A DNA stretch of 38,028 nt from Lachnospiraceae bacterium UBA3692 (GTDB lineage Bacteria > Bacillota > Clostridia > Lachnospirales > Lachnospiraceae). Location of the stretch: the NCBI GenBank assembly GCA_002372815.1, contig DFIR01000095.1:1-38028 (forward strand), in the 5' to 3' direction. The position numbers and the translations under genes are program-made. A model generated the notes under the pieces. It did no database searches, was not told the DNA's origin, and saw nothing but the letters and a program-made list of their open reading frames with translations. This document shows, piece by piece, positions 31,904 to 38,028 of this stretch. Every line of letters starts with the position of its first letter. Within the stretch, counting starts at the first letter, position 1.

Positions 31904-33238
31904 TTACCGGCGGTTGGACCGCACCCAGATCTTCTGGGCTTCCGCCGCCCGGATGAGGTCATCGCGGAAGTCGGGGTGGGCGATGCTGACGAGCATCTCA
32001 GCGCGCTCCCAGGTGGTGCGGCCGGTGAGGTTGACGGCGCCGTATTCGGTGACGATGTAGTAGCTCTGGCTGCGGGGGTTCGTGACGATCTCGCCGTTGA
32101 AATGCGGGAGGACGCGGGAATGTACGCTGCCGTCGTGATCGCGGTAGGTCGAGGTCATGCAGATGAAGGCTTTGCCGCCGCGGCTCATGGCTGCGCCGGT
32201 GAGGTAGTCGAGGGAGCCGCCGGTCCCGCTGATGTGGCGCAGGCCGGAGCTCTCCGCGTTGACCTGGCCGTAGAGGTCGACGGAGATGCAGCTGTTGATG
32301 GAGACCATATTCTGTTGCTTGGCGATCGTTTCGGCGGCGTTGACGTATTCCAGCGGCTCGATGATGACGCCGGGATTGCAGTCGACCCAGTCGTACAGGC
32401 TGCGGGAGCCGAAGACCATCCCTGTGACACCTTTGTCGGGCTGGGAAGTCTTGCGTTTATTCGTGAGCTTCCCGGCCTTATATAGTTCATAGTAGGCGTC
32501 GCCGCAGAGTTCGGTGTGCATGCCGAGGTCCCGGACGTCCGACTCCGCGAGGCGCGCGCCGATCAGGTTCGGGAGGGCGCCGATCCCCAGCTGGAGCGTG
32601 GAGCCGCTGCGGATGTAGGGGAGCAGGATGCCCGCGATCGCCAGGTCCTCCCGGGTCGGCTCTGTGAGCGGCAGTTCCGCCAGCGGAGGATGCTCGCCTT
32701 CGACGATGCAGTCGACTTCGGAGATGTGGATACTCTCGTCAAATCCGCCGTAGATCTTCGGCAGGTGCTCGTTGATCTCCAGAATGACGATGTCGGCGTC
32801 GCGAAGGATCCCTTTGGCGATGCCCGCCGCGCAGGAAAGGTTGAAGTATCCGTGCCGGTCCATGGGCGTGGCGCAGGCCATCGCGACGTTGACGTTCAGG
32901 AAATGCCGGTAGTAGGGGACGACGTTCCGGAAGATCATCGGGATGTAATTGCAGAGGCCGCGGTCGGACAGCTTCCTCTCGTAGGCGCTGCAGTGCCAGC
33001 TGTTGTAGAGGAAATGCTCCCTTGTGGGATCCTGTTCCACGATCTCGATCGGTCCGAAGGCCAGGTTCCCGCGGACCTTCACGTCCGTCAGCTCGTCCCG
33101 CCGGGCGGCGAGAGCCCGGTCCAGCAGCGTCGGGAAACAGACATTGGCACCGTAATCCACCCAGTCGCCGCTCTTCACGCAGCGGACGGCCTCTTCGGGG
33201 GTCTTCAGCTTGTGCCGGTATTCGCTGTAATAATCCAT
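31904..33238 (-). CDS. Butyryl-CoA:acetate-type CoA-transferase
   Basis: A 444-residue family I CoA-transferase (Cat/But/4-hydroxybutyrate type) that moves CoA between an acyl-CoA and acetate. The expected active-site glutamate lies in G-M-H-T-E-L (Glu243). The CoA-binding loop S-G-T-G-G-S-L-D-Y-L-T-G is at 337-348. The start W-V-D-Y-G-A-N and W-H-C-S-A-Y-E-R-K-L segments match butyrate-producer enzymes as I recall them. The exact acyl donor (butyryl, propionyl or 4-hydroxybutyryl) is uncertain. GGAGG lies 4 nt before the ATG. It is transcribed away from the repeat array at 33252. Confidence 0.88.
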   Translation of the reverse strand: MDYYSEYRHKLKTPEEAVRCVKSGDWVDYGANVCFPTLLDRALAARRDELTDVKVRGNLAFGPIEIVEQDPTREHFLYNSWHCSAYERKLSDRGLCNYIPMIFRNVVPYYRHFLNVNVAMACATPMDRHGYFNLSCAAGIAKGILRDADIVILEINEHLPKIYGGFDESIHISEVDCIVEGEHPPLAELPLTEPTREDLAIAGILLPYIRSGSTLQLGIGALPNLIGARLAESDVRDLGMHTELCGDAYYELYKAGKLTNKRKTSQPDKGVTGMVFGSRSLYDWVDCNPGVIIEPLEYVNAAETIAKQQNMVSINSCISVDLYGQVNAESSGLRHISGTGGSLDYLTGAAMSRGGKAFICMTSTYRDHDGSVHSRVLPHFNGEIVTNPRSQSYYIVTEYGAVNLTGRTTWERAEMLVSIAHPDFRDDLIRAAEAQKIWVRSNRR

Positions 33239-33251
33239 AATTCCTCCACAA

Positions 33252-33412
33252 CGCGCAGGGGACGGTTCTCTGCGCGCTTTTTGTCTGCTGAGAGCGCGCG
33301 GAGAACCGTCCCCTGCGCGCTTTTTGTCTGCCTGAGAGCGCGCGGAGAACCGTCCCCTGCGCGCTTTTCGTCTGCCTGAGAGCGCGCAGAGAACCGTCCC
33401 CTGCGCGCTTTT
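33252..33412. repeat. GGGGACGGTTC array: one inverted and three direct copies
   Basis: One inverted copy (33252-33277) is followed by three direct copies starting at 33294, 33338 and 33382, exactly 44 bp apart. Each direct copy has GCGCGC at both ends around GGAGAACCGTCCCCT and is followed by four or five T, so each looks like a small plus-strand terminator. The array fills the gap between the CoA-transferase and the LysR gene and ends at the LysR stop codon. Confidence 0.9.
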
Positions 33413-34268
33413 ACCAGATGGTGTGTGCGTCTATGCGGGAGAAGAGGGGGGCGTAGCGGTCCTTCTCCGAAGCGAGGCAGGCGAGATAATAGTCCGTGTG
33501 GCAGGAAGGGTCGGTGATCGGAATATTGATCCTTCCGGGGATGGATTCGCCTCTGCGCAGGTAGTAGCCGGAGGAGAAGACGGGATAGGTCGATCCGGCG
33601 GCCACTTCGGTGAAGGAAGCGCGGTCCGTCTGCAGCAGGTAGCGCGCGTGCGGCGTGCCTGTCCGGTGCATCGTCTCCCAGAAACCGATCCGGGACAGCA
33701 GCAGGATCGAGAGGCCGTCCAGGTCGCGGAGACGGATCTCCGCCCGCGAAGCCAGCGGGCTGTCCGGCGTGACAGAGATATAGAGATCCTCATGCCCGCA
33801 GACCGCGTGGAAGATGCGGGGGTCGTCCGGAGGCTCGTGGAGCACGGCCAGCTGGTAGGTCCGGTTCAGGAGCTTCTCGCAGAAGAGCCGGTCGTCGGTC
33901 ATGTCGGCGGAGATGGTCATGCCTTCGAAGAGCGTGTTGATGAGCGGCGTGATCACCGTCTGCGGGACCGGCGCGCAGTAGCCGATGGAGAGCGTGTGCA
34001 GGCTGCGGTCGTATGCCCTGACTTTTTCCTCGAAATCCGCGCCGGCTGCCAGCACATAGGCGGCGTACTCGGCAGCCTTGCGGCCGGTCTCGTTCAGCGT
34101 GAGCGCATTTCTGCCGCGGATGAATAACGGGACGCCCAGCAACTCCTCCAGCCTGTGCATGGATCTGGTCAGCGTGGGCTGCGAGGTGTGCAGGCGCTGC
34201 GCCGCCCCGGAGAGCGTGCCGCAGTCCGCGAAAGCGCACAGATGTTCCAGAAGGCGAAGATCGATCAT
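33411..34268 (-). CDS. LysR-family regulator 1
   Basis: A 285-residue LysR-type regulator with an N-terminal winged helix-turn-helix (about 1-60; L-S-G-A-A-Q-R-L-H-T-S-Q-P-T-L-T-R-S) and a periplasmic-binding-like effector domain. The ATG at 34268 has GAGAGGAG 7 nt upstream, so the longer frame to 34331 is rejected. It is divergent from the CMD-cupin gene, with a palindromic site between them, so it likely controls that gene and itself. The effector is unknown. Confidence 0.92.
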   Translation of the reverse strand: MIDLRLLEHLCAFADCGTLSGAAQRLHTSQPTLTRSMHRLEELLGVPLFIRGRNALTLNETGRKAAEYAAYVLAAGADFEEKVRAYDRSLHTLSIGYCAPVPQTVITPLINTLFEGMTISADMTDDRLFCEKLLNRTYQLAVLHEPPDDPRIFHAVCGHEDLYISVTPDSPLASRAEIRLRDLDGLSILLLSRIGFWETMHRTGTPHARYLLQTDRASFTEVAAGSTYPVFSSGYYLRRGESIPGRINIPITDPSCHTDYYLACLASEKDRYAPLFSRIDAHTIW

Positions 34269-34331
34269 GGACAGGCTCCTCTCTGCAGATTCGTACAGGC
34301 TGCCCCCGCAGACGGCGGGGATGATGCACAC

Positions 34332-34356
34332 CTGCTATTCACAGGATGAATAGCAG
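34332..34356. promoter_or_regulatory. Likely LysR-type operator
   Basis: CTGCTATTC (34332-34340) and GAATAGCAG (34348-34356) form a perfect 9-bp inverted repeat with a 7-nt centre, containing the T-N11-A spacing typical of LysR sites. It lies between the divergent LysR and CMD-cupin genes. Confidence 0.7.
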
Positions 34357-34455
34357 ATTTCACTATTGATATTGTACAGCACTCGCGGAGGAGATGTAAA
34401 ATAAAACAGGTTATACCATACGAGAGCAGCAGGCACAGACCGGAAAGGACGAAGA

Positions 34456-35214
34456 ATGGCTAAGAAGATCGTACAGACAGCAGGCAGGACGCAGCTGGGG
34501 GATTTTGCCCCGATGTTCGCACACCTCAATGATGATGTGCTCTTCGGGGAGGTTTGGAACGAGGAGGCGATCAGCACAAAGCAGAGGTGCATCATCACCG
34601 TTGTGGCGCTGATGGCTTCCGGCATCACCGATTCCTCTCTCTCTTATCATCTGCAGAACGCGAAGAAGAACGGCGTGACCAAAGAGGAGATCGCCGCGAT
34701 CATCACACACGCCACGATGTACGTCGGCTGGCCCAAGGGCTGGGCCGTCTTCCGTCTTGCCAAAGAGATCTGGACGGAGGAGACACCTGCGCTGACGGAG
34801 AAGGACCGCTATCAGAATACGATCTTCTTCCCGATCGGTCCGACGAATGACGGGTTCGCGCAGTATTTTGACGGGCAGAGCTATCTGGCGCCGGTCTCCA
34901 CGGAGCAGATCGGCATCTATAACGTGACGTTCGAGCCCGGCTGCCGGAACCACTGGCACATCCACCGCGCCGAGCAGGGCGGCGGCCAGATGCTGATCTG
35001 TGTCGGCGGCAGGGGCTATTACCAGGAGTGGGGCAAGGAGCCCGTCGAGATGACGCCCGGCACTGTCATCAATATCCCGGCGAACGTCAAACACTGGCAC
35101 GGCGCCGCGCCGACCGAGTGGTTCTCCCACCTCAGCGTGGAGATCCCCGGCGAGCAGGCCGCGGCGGAATGGCTCGAGCCCGTGGACCCGGAGTTCTACA
35201 ACGCGCTGGCGTGA
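34456..35214 (+). CDS. Carboxymuconolactone decarboxylase-like/cupin fusion protein
   Basis: 252 residues. The N-terminal half (about 1-115) resembles the carboxymuconolactone decarboxylase (CMD/AhpD-like) fold, with T-K-Q-R-C-I-I-T-V and the helical H-A-T-M-Y-V-G-W-P segment; the redox CxxC of AhpD is absent. The C-terminal half (about 125-240) is a cupin with H-W-H-I-H-R-A-E-Q-G-G and a later N-V-K-H-W-H-G, giving a His/Glu metal site. Its reaction is unknown; fused CMD-cupin proteins are common beside LysR regulators. AAAGGA lies 8 nt upstream of the ATG. Confidence 0.85.
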   Translation: MAKKIVQTAGRTQLGDFAPMFAHLNDDVLFGEVWNEEAISTKQRCIITVVALMASGITDSSLSYHLQNAKKNGVTKEEIAAIITHATMYVGWPKGWAVFRLAKEIWTEETPALTEKDRYQNTIFFPIGPTNDGFAQYFDGQSYLAPVSTEQIGIYNVTFEPGCRNHWHIHRAEQGGGQMLICVGGRGYYQEWGKEPVEMTPGTVINIPANVKHWHGAAPTEWFSHLSVEIPGEQAAAEWLEPVDPEFYNALA

Positions 35215-35233
35215 TTTCAATAGGGACTATGAG

Positions 35234-35277
35234 AGGGGACGGTTCTCTGCGTAAATGTACGTGGAGAACCGTCCCCT
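35234..35277. terminator. 14-bp stem-loop terminator, GGGGACGGTTC family
   Basis: AGGGGACGGTTCTC (35234-35247) pairs perfectly with 35264-35277 over a 16-nt loop, followed by TCTGTTT. It lies between convergent genes, a single inverted-pair version of the repeats at 33252 and 35726. Confidence 0.75.
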
Positions 35278-35287
35278 TCTGTTTACA

Positions 35288-35707
35288 TTACAGGTTTGCT
35301 TTGATCTTGTCGATGAGTTCCTGGTACTCCGCGTCGGTGAGCTCCCGCTCGTGGGGATTCATGGCGAAGACGCCGCCCCACTCGTAGCCGTCCTTGTATT
35401 TGGGGACGAGGTGGAAGTGCAGGTGGTGCATGGTGTCGCCGTAGGCGCCGAAGTTGATCTTGTCCGGGTGGAAGACCTTGTGGAGACACAGGGCGGTCCG
35501 GTTGATATCCTCGATATACTGGTGGCGCTCGTCCTCCGTGAGCTGGGTGATGTCATCGACGTGCTTCTTGCAGGCGACGATCACGCGGCCCGGGTGGCTC
35601 TGTTCCTTGAAAAGGATGACCTTGGACATGGGCAGTTCACAGATCTTGATGCCGAATGCGGCGAGCAGTTCGCCTTCTGCGCAGTAAGAGCAGTCTTCGT
35701 GAAGCAT
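35288..35707 (-). CDS. HIT-family hydrolase
   Basis: A 139-residue histidine-triad protein, probably a nucleotide phosphoramidase or diadenosine-polyphosphate-type hydrolase. The triad H-H-L-H-F-H-L-V is at 94-101. An N-terminal C-S-Y-C (6-9) may bind zinc with other residues, as in some HIT proteins. The start at 35707 is preferred because GGAGG lies 5 nt upstream; that ribosome site is inside the longer frame starting at 35719. Confidence 0.9.
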   Translation of the reverse strand: MLHEDCSYCAEGELLAAFGIKICELPMSKVILFKEQSHPGRVIVACKKHVDDITQLTEDERHQYIEDINRTALCLHKVFHPDKINFGAYGDTMHHLHFHLVPKYKDGYEWGGVFAMNPHERELTDAEYQELIDKIKANL

Positions 35708-35725
35708 AGATACCTCCATTTCCGA

Positions 35726-35840
35726 GCGCGCGGGGGACGGTTCTCTGCGCGGCTTCTAGTGATTGCAGAGCGCGCAGGGAACCGTCCCCTGCGCGGCTTT
35801 TAAGGATTCCGGAGCGCGCAGAGAACCGTCCCCTGCGCGC
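35726..35840. repeat. GGGGACGGTTC array: one inverted and two direct copies
   Basis: An inverted copy (35726-35752) is followed by direct copies starting at 35770 and 35814, again 44 bp apart, as in the array at 33252. GCGCGC termini flank an (A)GAACCGTCCCCT core. It lies between the HIT gene and the end of the second LysR gene. Confidence 0.88.
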
Positions 35841-35854
35841 TCTTCTATTATAGG

Positions 35855-36727
35855 TCAAAATGGGGCGGCTGTCTTGGCAAATTCGATGAAGGAGGTGGTG
35901 CGGGACGGGGTGAGGATGCCTTTCTTCCAGATGAGGCCGAAGGAGCTGGTGATCTCGGGGCGGACGGGGAGCTGGACGAAGTCCCGGGGGTTGGCGGGCA
36001 GGGAGGCGTAGAGGAAGGCGCCGCAGGTGCCGCTGCGCACGAAGTTCAGGACCGTGTAGAGCTGGCTGCTGTAGAGGAGCACATCCGGGGTCAGTCCCAT
36101 GGAGCGGTAGCGGGCGAAGATGGTGTCGTTCTGCACCGAGTCGGTGTTGAAGAGGAGGATCTTCTCGTCCGCCAGCATATCGAACGTGACTTCGGGGAGC
36201 CCGGCGTACCGGTGGGTCCGGCTGACGCAGTAGATATAGGAGTCCTCCATCAGGACCAGGGAGTTGAACTGGTCCAGGTTGTAGAAGTCCATGTTGACGA
36301 GGGCGATGTCCAGCGCCTCCGACTGCACGAGGTCGCGGGCCTTGACGGAGCCGTATTCGAAGAGCTGCACCGGCTGGCCGGTCTTCTCGATGAAGCGGTC
36401 ACTGAAGGAAGGGAAGAAGAGGGTGCTCATCATGGGCGGGATGCCGATCTTGAGCGGCGTCTGGCGATGGCCGATGGCGGAGAAATCCGCCACCATCTCC
36501 CGGCTCTCCCGGACGAGGGCCTCGGCGCGGCGGTAGAAAGCCTCCCCCTCCGGCGTCAGGTAGATCCGGTTCTTTTCGTGGCGGAAGAGCTGCAGGTGCA
36601 GTTCCTTCTCCAGTTCCCGGATGGCGACGGAGATGGTGGGCTGGGTGACGTAGAGCGTCTCCGCGGCGCGGGTGATGCTGTGACAGCGGCAGACGGCGCA
36701 GAAATATTCGAGCTGGTTCAGTTTCAT
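35855..36727 (-). CDS. LysR-family regulator 2
   Basis: A 290-residue LysR-type regulator. M-K-L-N-Q-L-E-Y-F opens a canonical N-terminal helix-turn-helix (S-I-T-R-A-A-E-T-L-Y-V-T-Q-P-T-I-S), followed by an effector-binding domain. The ATG at 36727 has GGGAGGGA 5 nt upstream. It is divergent from the SLC13-type transporter gene, with an inverted repeat between, so a carboxylate-type effector is plausible but not shown. Confidence 0.93.
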   Translation of the reverse strand: MKLNQLEYFCAVCRCHSITRAAETLYVTQPTISVAIRELEKELHLQLFRHEKNRIYLTPEGEAFYRRAEALVRESREMVADFSAIGHRQTPLKIGIPPMMSTLFFPSFSDRFIEKTGQPVQLFEYGSVKARDLVQSEALDIALVNMDFYNLDQFNSLVLMEDSYIYCVSRTHRYAGLPEVTFDMLADEKILLFNTDSVQNDTIFARYRSMGLTPDVLLYSSQLYTVLNFVRSGTCGAFLYASLPANPRDFVQLPVRPEITSSFGLIWKKGILTPSRTTSFIEFAKTAAPF

Positions 36728-36743
36728 GGCGGTCCCTCCCGGT

Positions 36744-36764
36744 TGGTATATCACTAGGATACCA
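36744..36764. promoter_or_regulatory. Possible autoregulatory LysR site
   Basis: TGGTAT (36744-36749) and ATACCA (36759-36764) form a 6-bp inverted repeat with a 9-nt centre and T-N11-A spacing, just upstream of the LysR start codon. Confidence 0.5.
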
Positions 36765-36799
36765 TAAATTTTTCCTAAGCTAAATTAAAATTCCTCAAT

Positions 36800-36828
36800 T
36801 TTACTTATGATGGGAGCTTTTCTATAAT
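36800..36828 (+). promoter_or_regulatory. Promoter of the SLC13-type transporter gene
   Basis: TTTACT (36800-36805), 17 bp, consensus TATAAT (36823-36828). The leader is about 77 nt. Upstream A/T-rich sequence with TTTAGCTTAGG could hold activator sites for the divergent LysR protein. Confidence 0.75.
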
Positions 36829-36911
36829 GGAGTCAGATCAAAGAGATCACAAGCTTCCGGCCGGAGCAGCAGATTTAGAAGACCAGCCAATATCAGGAGG
36901 GAGAGATAACA

Positions 36912-38028
36912 ATGAGTCCAGCCATCATCACACTGCTGTTCCTTGCCTTTGCCATCATTATGTTCGTCACGGAGAAGATCCCGCTGGGACTGACCTCCAT
37001 GATCGTGTGCGTCGGCCTCTGTCTGACCGGCGTGCTGGATGTCAAGACCGCTTTTGCCGGTTTCATCGACAGCAACGTCATCCTTTTCGTCGCCATGTTC
37101 ATCGTGGGCGGCGCCCTCTTTGAGACGGGCATGGCCAACGAGATCGGCGGCATCGTCACAAAGTTTGCCAAGACGGAGCGGAGCCTGATCGTCGCGATCA
37201 TGGTGATCGTCGGCCTGATGAGCGGCGTCCTCTCCAACACCGGTACCGCCGCGGTCCTGATCCCCGTCGTCATCGGCATCGCCGCCAAGTCCGGATTCAA
37301 GAGATCCCGCCTGCTGATGCCCCTCGTCTTCGCGGCGGCCATGGGCGGCAACCTGTCCCTGATCGGTGCCCCCGGCAACATGATCGCCCAGTCCACGCTG
37401 GAGCCCATAGGTCTGAAGTTCGGCTTCTTCGAATATGCCATCGTCGGCCTGCCCATCCTGGTCTGCGGCATCCTCTTCTACGCGACCATCGGCTTCAGGC
37501 TCCTCCCCAACCACGACACACAGGACAGCGAGGACTCCGTCTTCGACGGGCAGAGAGACTTCTCCTCCGTTCCCAAGTGGAAGAAGATCCTCTCCCTGGT
37601 CATCCTGGTCGCCACGCTCCTCGGCATGATCTTTGAGGACCAGATCGGCGTCAAGCTCTGCGTCACCGGCTGCATCGGCGCCATCCTGCTGATCCTGACC
37701 GGCGTCATCTCCGAGAAAGAAGCCCTGAAGTCCATCGACCTCAAGACCATCTTCCTCTTCGGCGGCACGCTTTCTCTGGCCGCAGCCCTGAAGGACACCG
37801 GCGCCGGCGAGATGATCGCCAACAAGGTCATCAGCATGCTGGGCGCGAACCCTTCGCCTTACGTCCTGACCTTCGTCGTCTTCATCCTCTGCTGCGCGAT
37901 GACCAACTTCATGTCCAACACGGCGACCACCGCCCTGATGGCCCCGATCTGCCTCAGCATCGCCCAGGGCATGGGAGCGGATCCCCGCGCCGTCCTGATG
38001 GCCTGCGTCATCGGCGGCTCCTGCGCAT
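36912..38028 (+). CDS. SLC13/DASS-family anion transporter, cut by window end
   Basis: The first 372 codons of a sodium-coupled di/tricarboxylate (SLC13/DASS, CitT-like) transporter; the frame is open at the window edge. Alternating hydrophobic segments fill the sequence. The two SNT substrate/sodium motifs are visible: V-L-S-N-T-G-T-A near residue 110 and F-M-S-N-T-A-T-T near 338. The ATG has GGAGG 11 nt upstream, slightly long. The divergent LysR gene and the shared intergenic sites suggest substrate-induced expression. Which anion is carried is unknown. Confidence 0.9.
   Translation, partial: MSPAIITLLFLAFAIIMFVTEKIPLGLTSMIVCVGLCLTGVLDVKTAFAGFIDSNVILFVAMFIVGGALFETGMANEIGGIVTKFAKTERSLIVAIMVIVGLMSGVLSNTGTAAVLIPVVIGIAAKSGFKRSRLLMPLVFAAAMGGNLSLIGAPGNMIAQSTLEPIGLKFGFFEYAIVGLPILVCGILFYATIGFRLLPNHDTQDSEDSVFDGQRDFSSVPKWKKILSLVILVATLLGMIFEDQIGVKLCVTGCIGAILLILTGVISEKEALKSIDLKTIFLFGGTLSLAAALKDTGAGEMIANKVISMLGANPSPYVLTFVVFILCCAMTNFMSNTATTALMAPICLSIAQGMGADPRAVLMACVIGGSCA

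Noticed and set aside
1..38028. Integrated phage, conjugative element or genomic island
   Set aside because: No integrase, transposase, relaxase, phage structural gene, tRNA or attachment-site pair is visible; most genes are ordinary metabolic and transport functions.

Overview
The window looks like a chromosomal segment of a GC-rich, anaerobic Gram-positive member of the Clostridia, most likely Lachnospiraceae. Strong AGGAGG-type ribosome binding sites, sigma-A-type promoters, lipoprotein-anchored ABC binding proteins, a butyryl-CoA:acetate-type CoA-transferase and multicopy palindromic intergenic repeats all fit. This placement is inferred from gene content. I see no rRNA, tRNA, integrase or transposase. 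GC-rich third positions create many long antisense ORFs, which I treat as shadows.

Layout. 1-1530: a PD-(D/E)XK-like nuclease gene (minus strand) with its own promoter and, just upstream, five 47-bp palindromes at an exact 61-bp period. 1580-5000: an NhaC-type antiporter, then a convergent TIR-Sel1 protein. 5080-10160: polysaccharide export control (cpsC, cpsD, cpsB), a membrane-anchored DUF5011-like protein on the opposite strand, and a Wzx/MATE-type flippase. 10235-13424: a YbaK deacylase, an iron-sulfur aldo/keto reductase, NudC and a cytidylate-kinase-like protein. 13520-20270: an oligopeptide ABC operon (oppB-C-D-F-A) with several large RNA-like structures in its leaders and intercistronic gaps. 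20275-22160: a second array of GC-rich hairpin units (71 and 51 bp), a promoter, a terminator-bearing leader and a paralogue of the first nuclease. 22188-25766: an amino-acid ABC importer with a DapF-like racemase/epimerase (minus strand). 25871-31897: xanthine phosphoribosyltransferase plus a BMP-family nucleoside importer. 31904-38028: CoA-transferase, two LysR regulators each divergent from a likely target (a CMD-cupin enzyme; an SLC13-type anion transporter cut by the window end), a HIT protein, and arrays of a GGGGACGGTTC repeat family.

How the genes work together. Much of the window is nutrient import: peptides, amino acids, purine nucleosides/bases, organic anions and a Na+/H+ exchanger. 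The xpt and BMP transporter genes form a plausible purine salvage unit. The cps trio is the usual phosphoregulatory module for chain length of exported polysaccharide, but no glycosyltransferases are in view.

The most unusual signal is the repeated architecture of palindromic array, promoter, then RSKSE/PD/WEH nuclease-like gene. It occurs twice 20 kb apart, with unrelated repeat sequences and clearly paralogous proteins. A second candidate is a 144-nt multi-branched structure between oppB and oppC.
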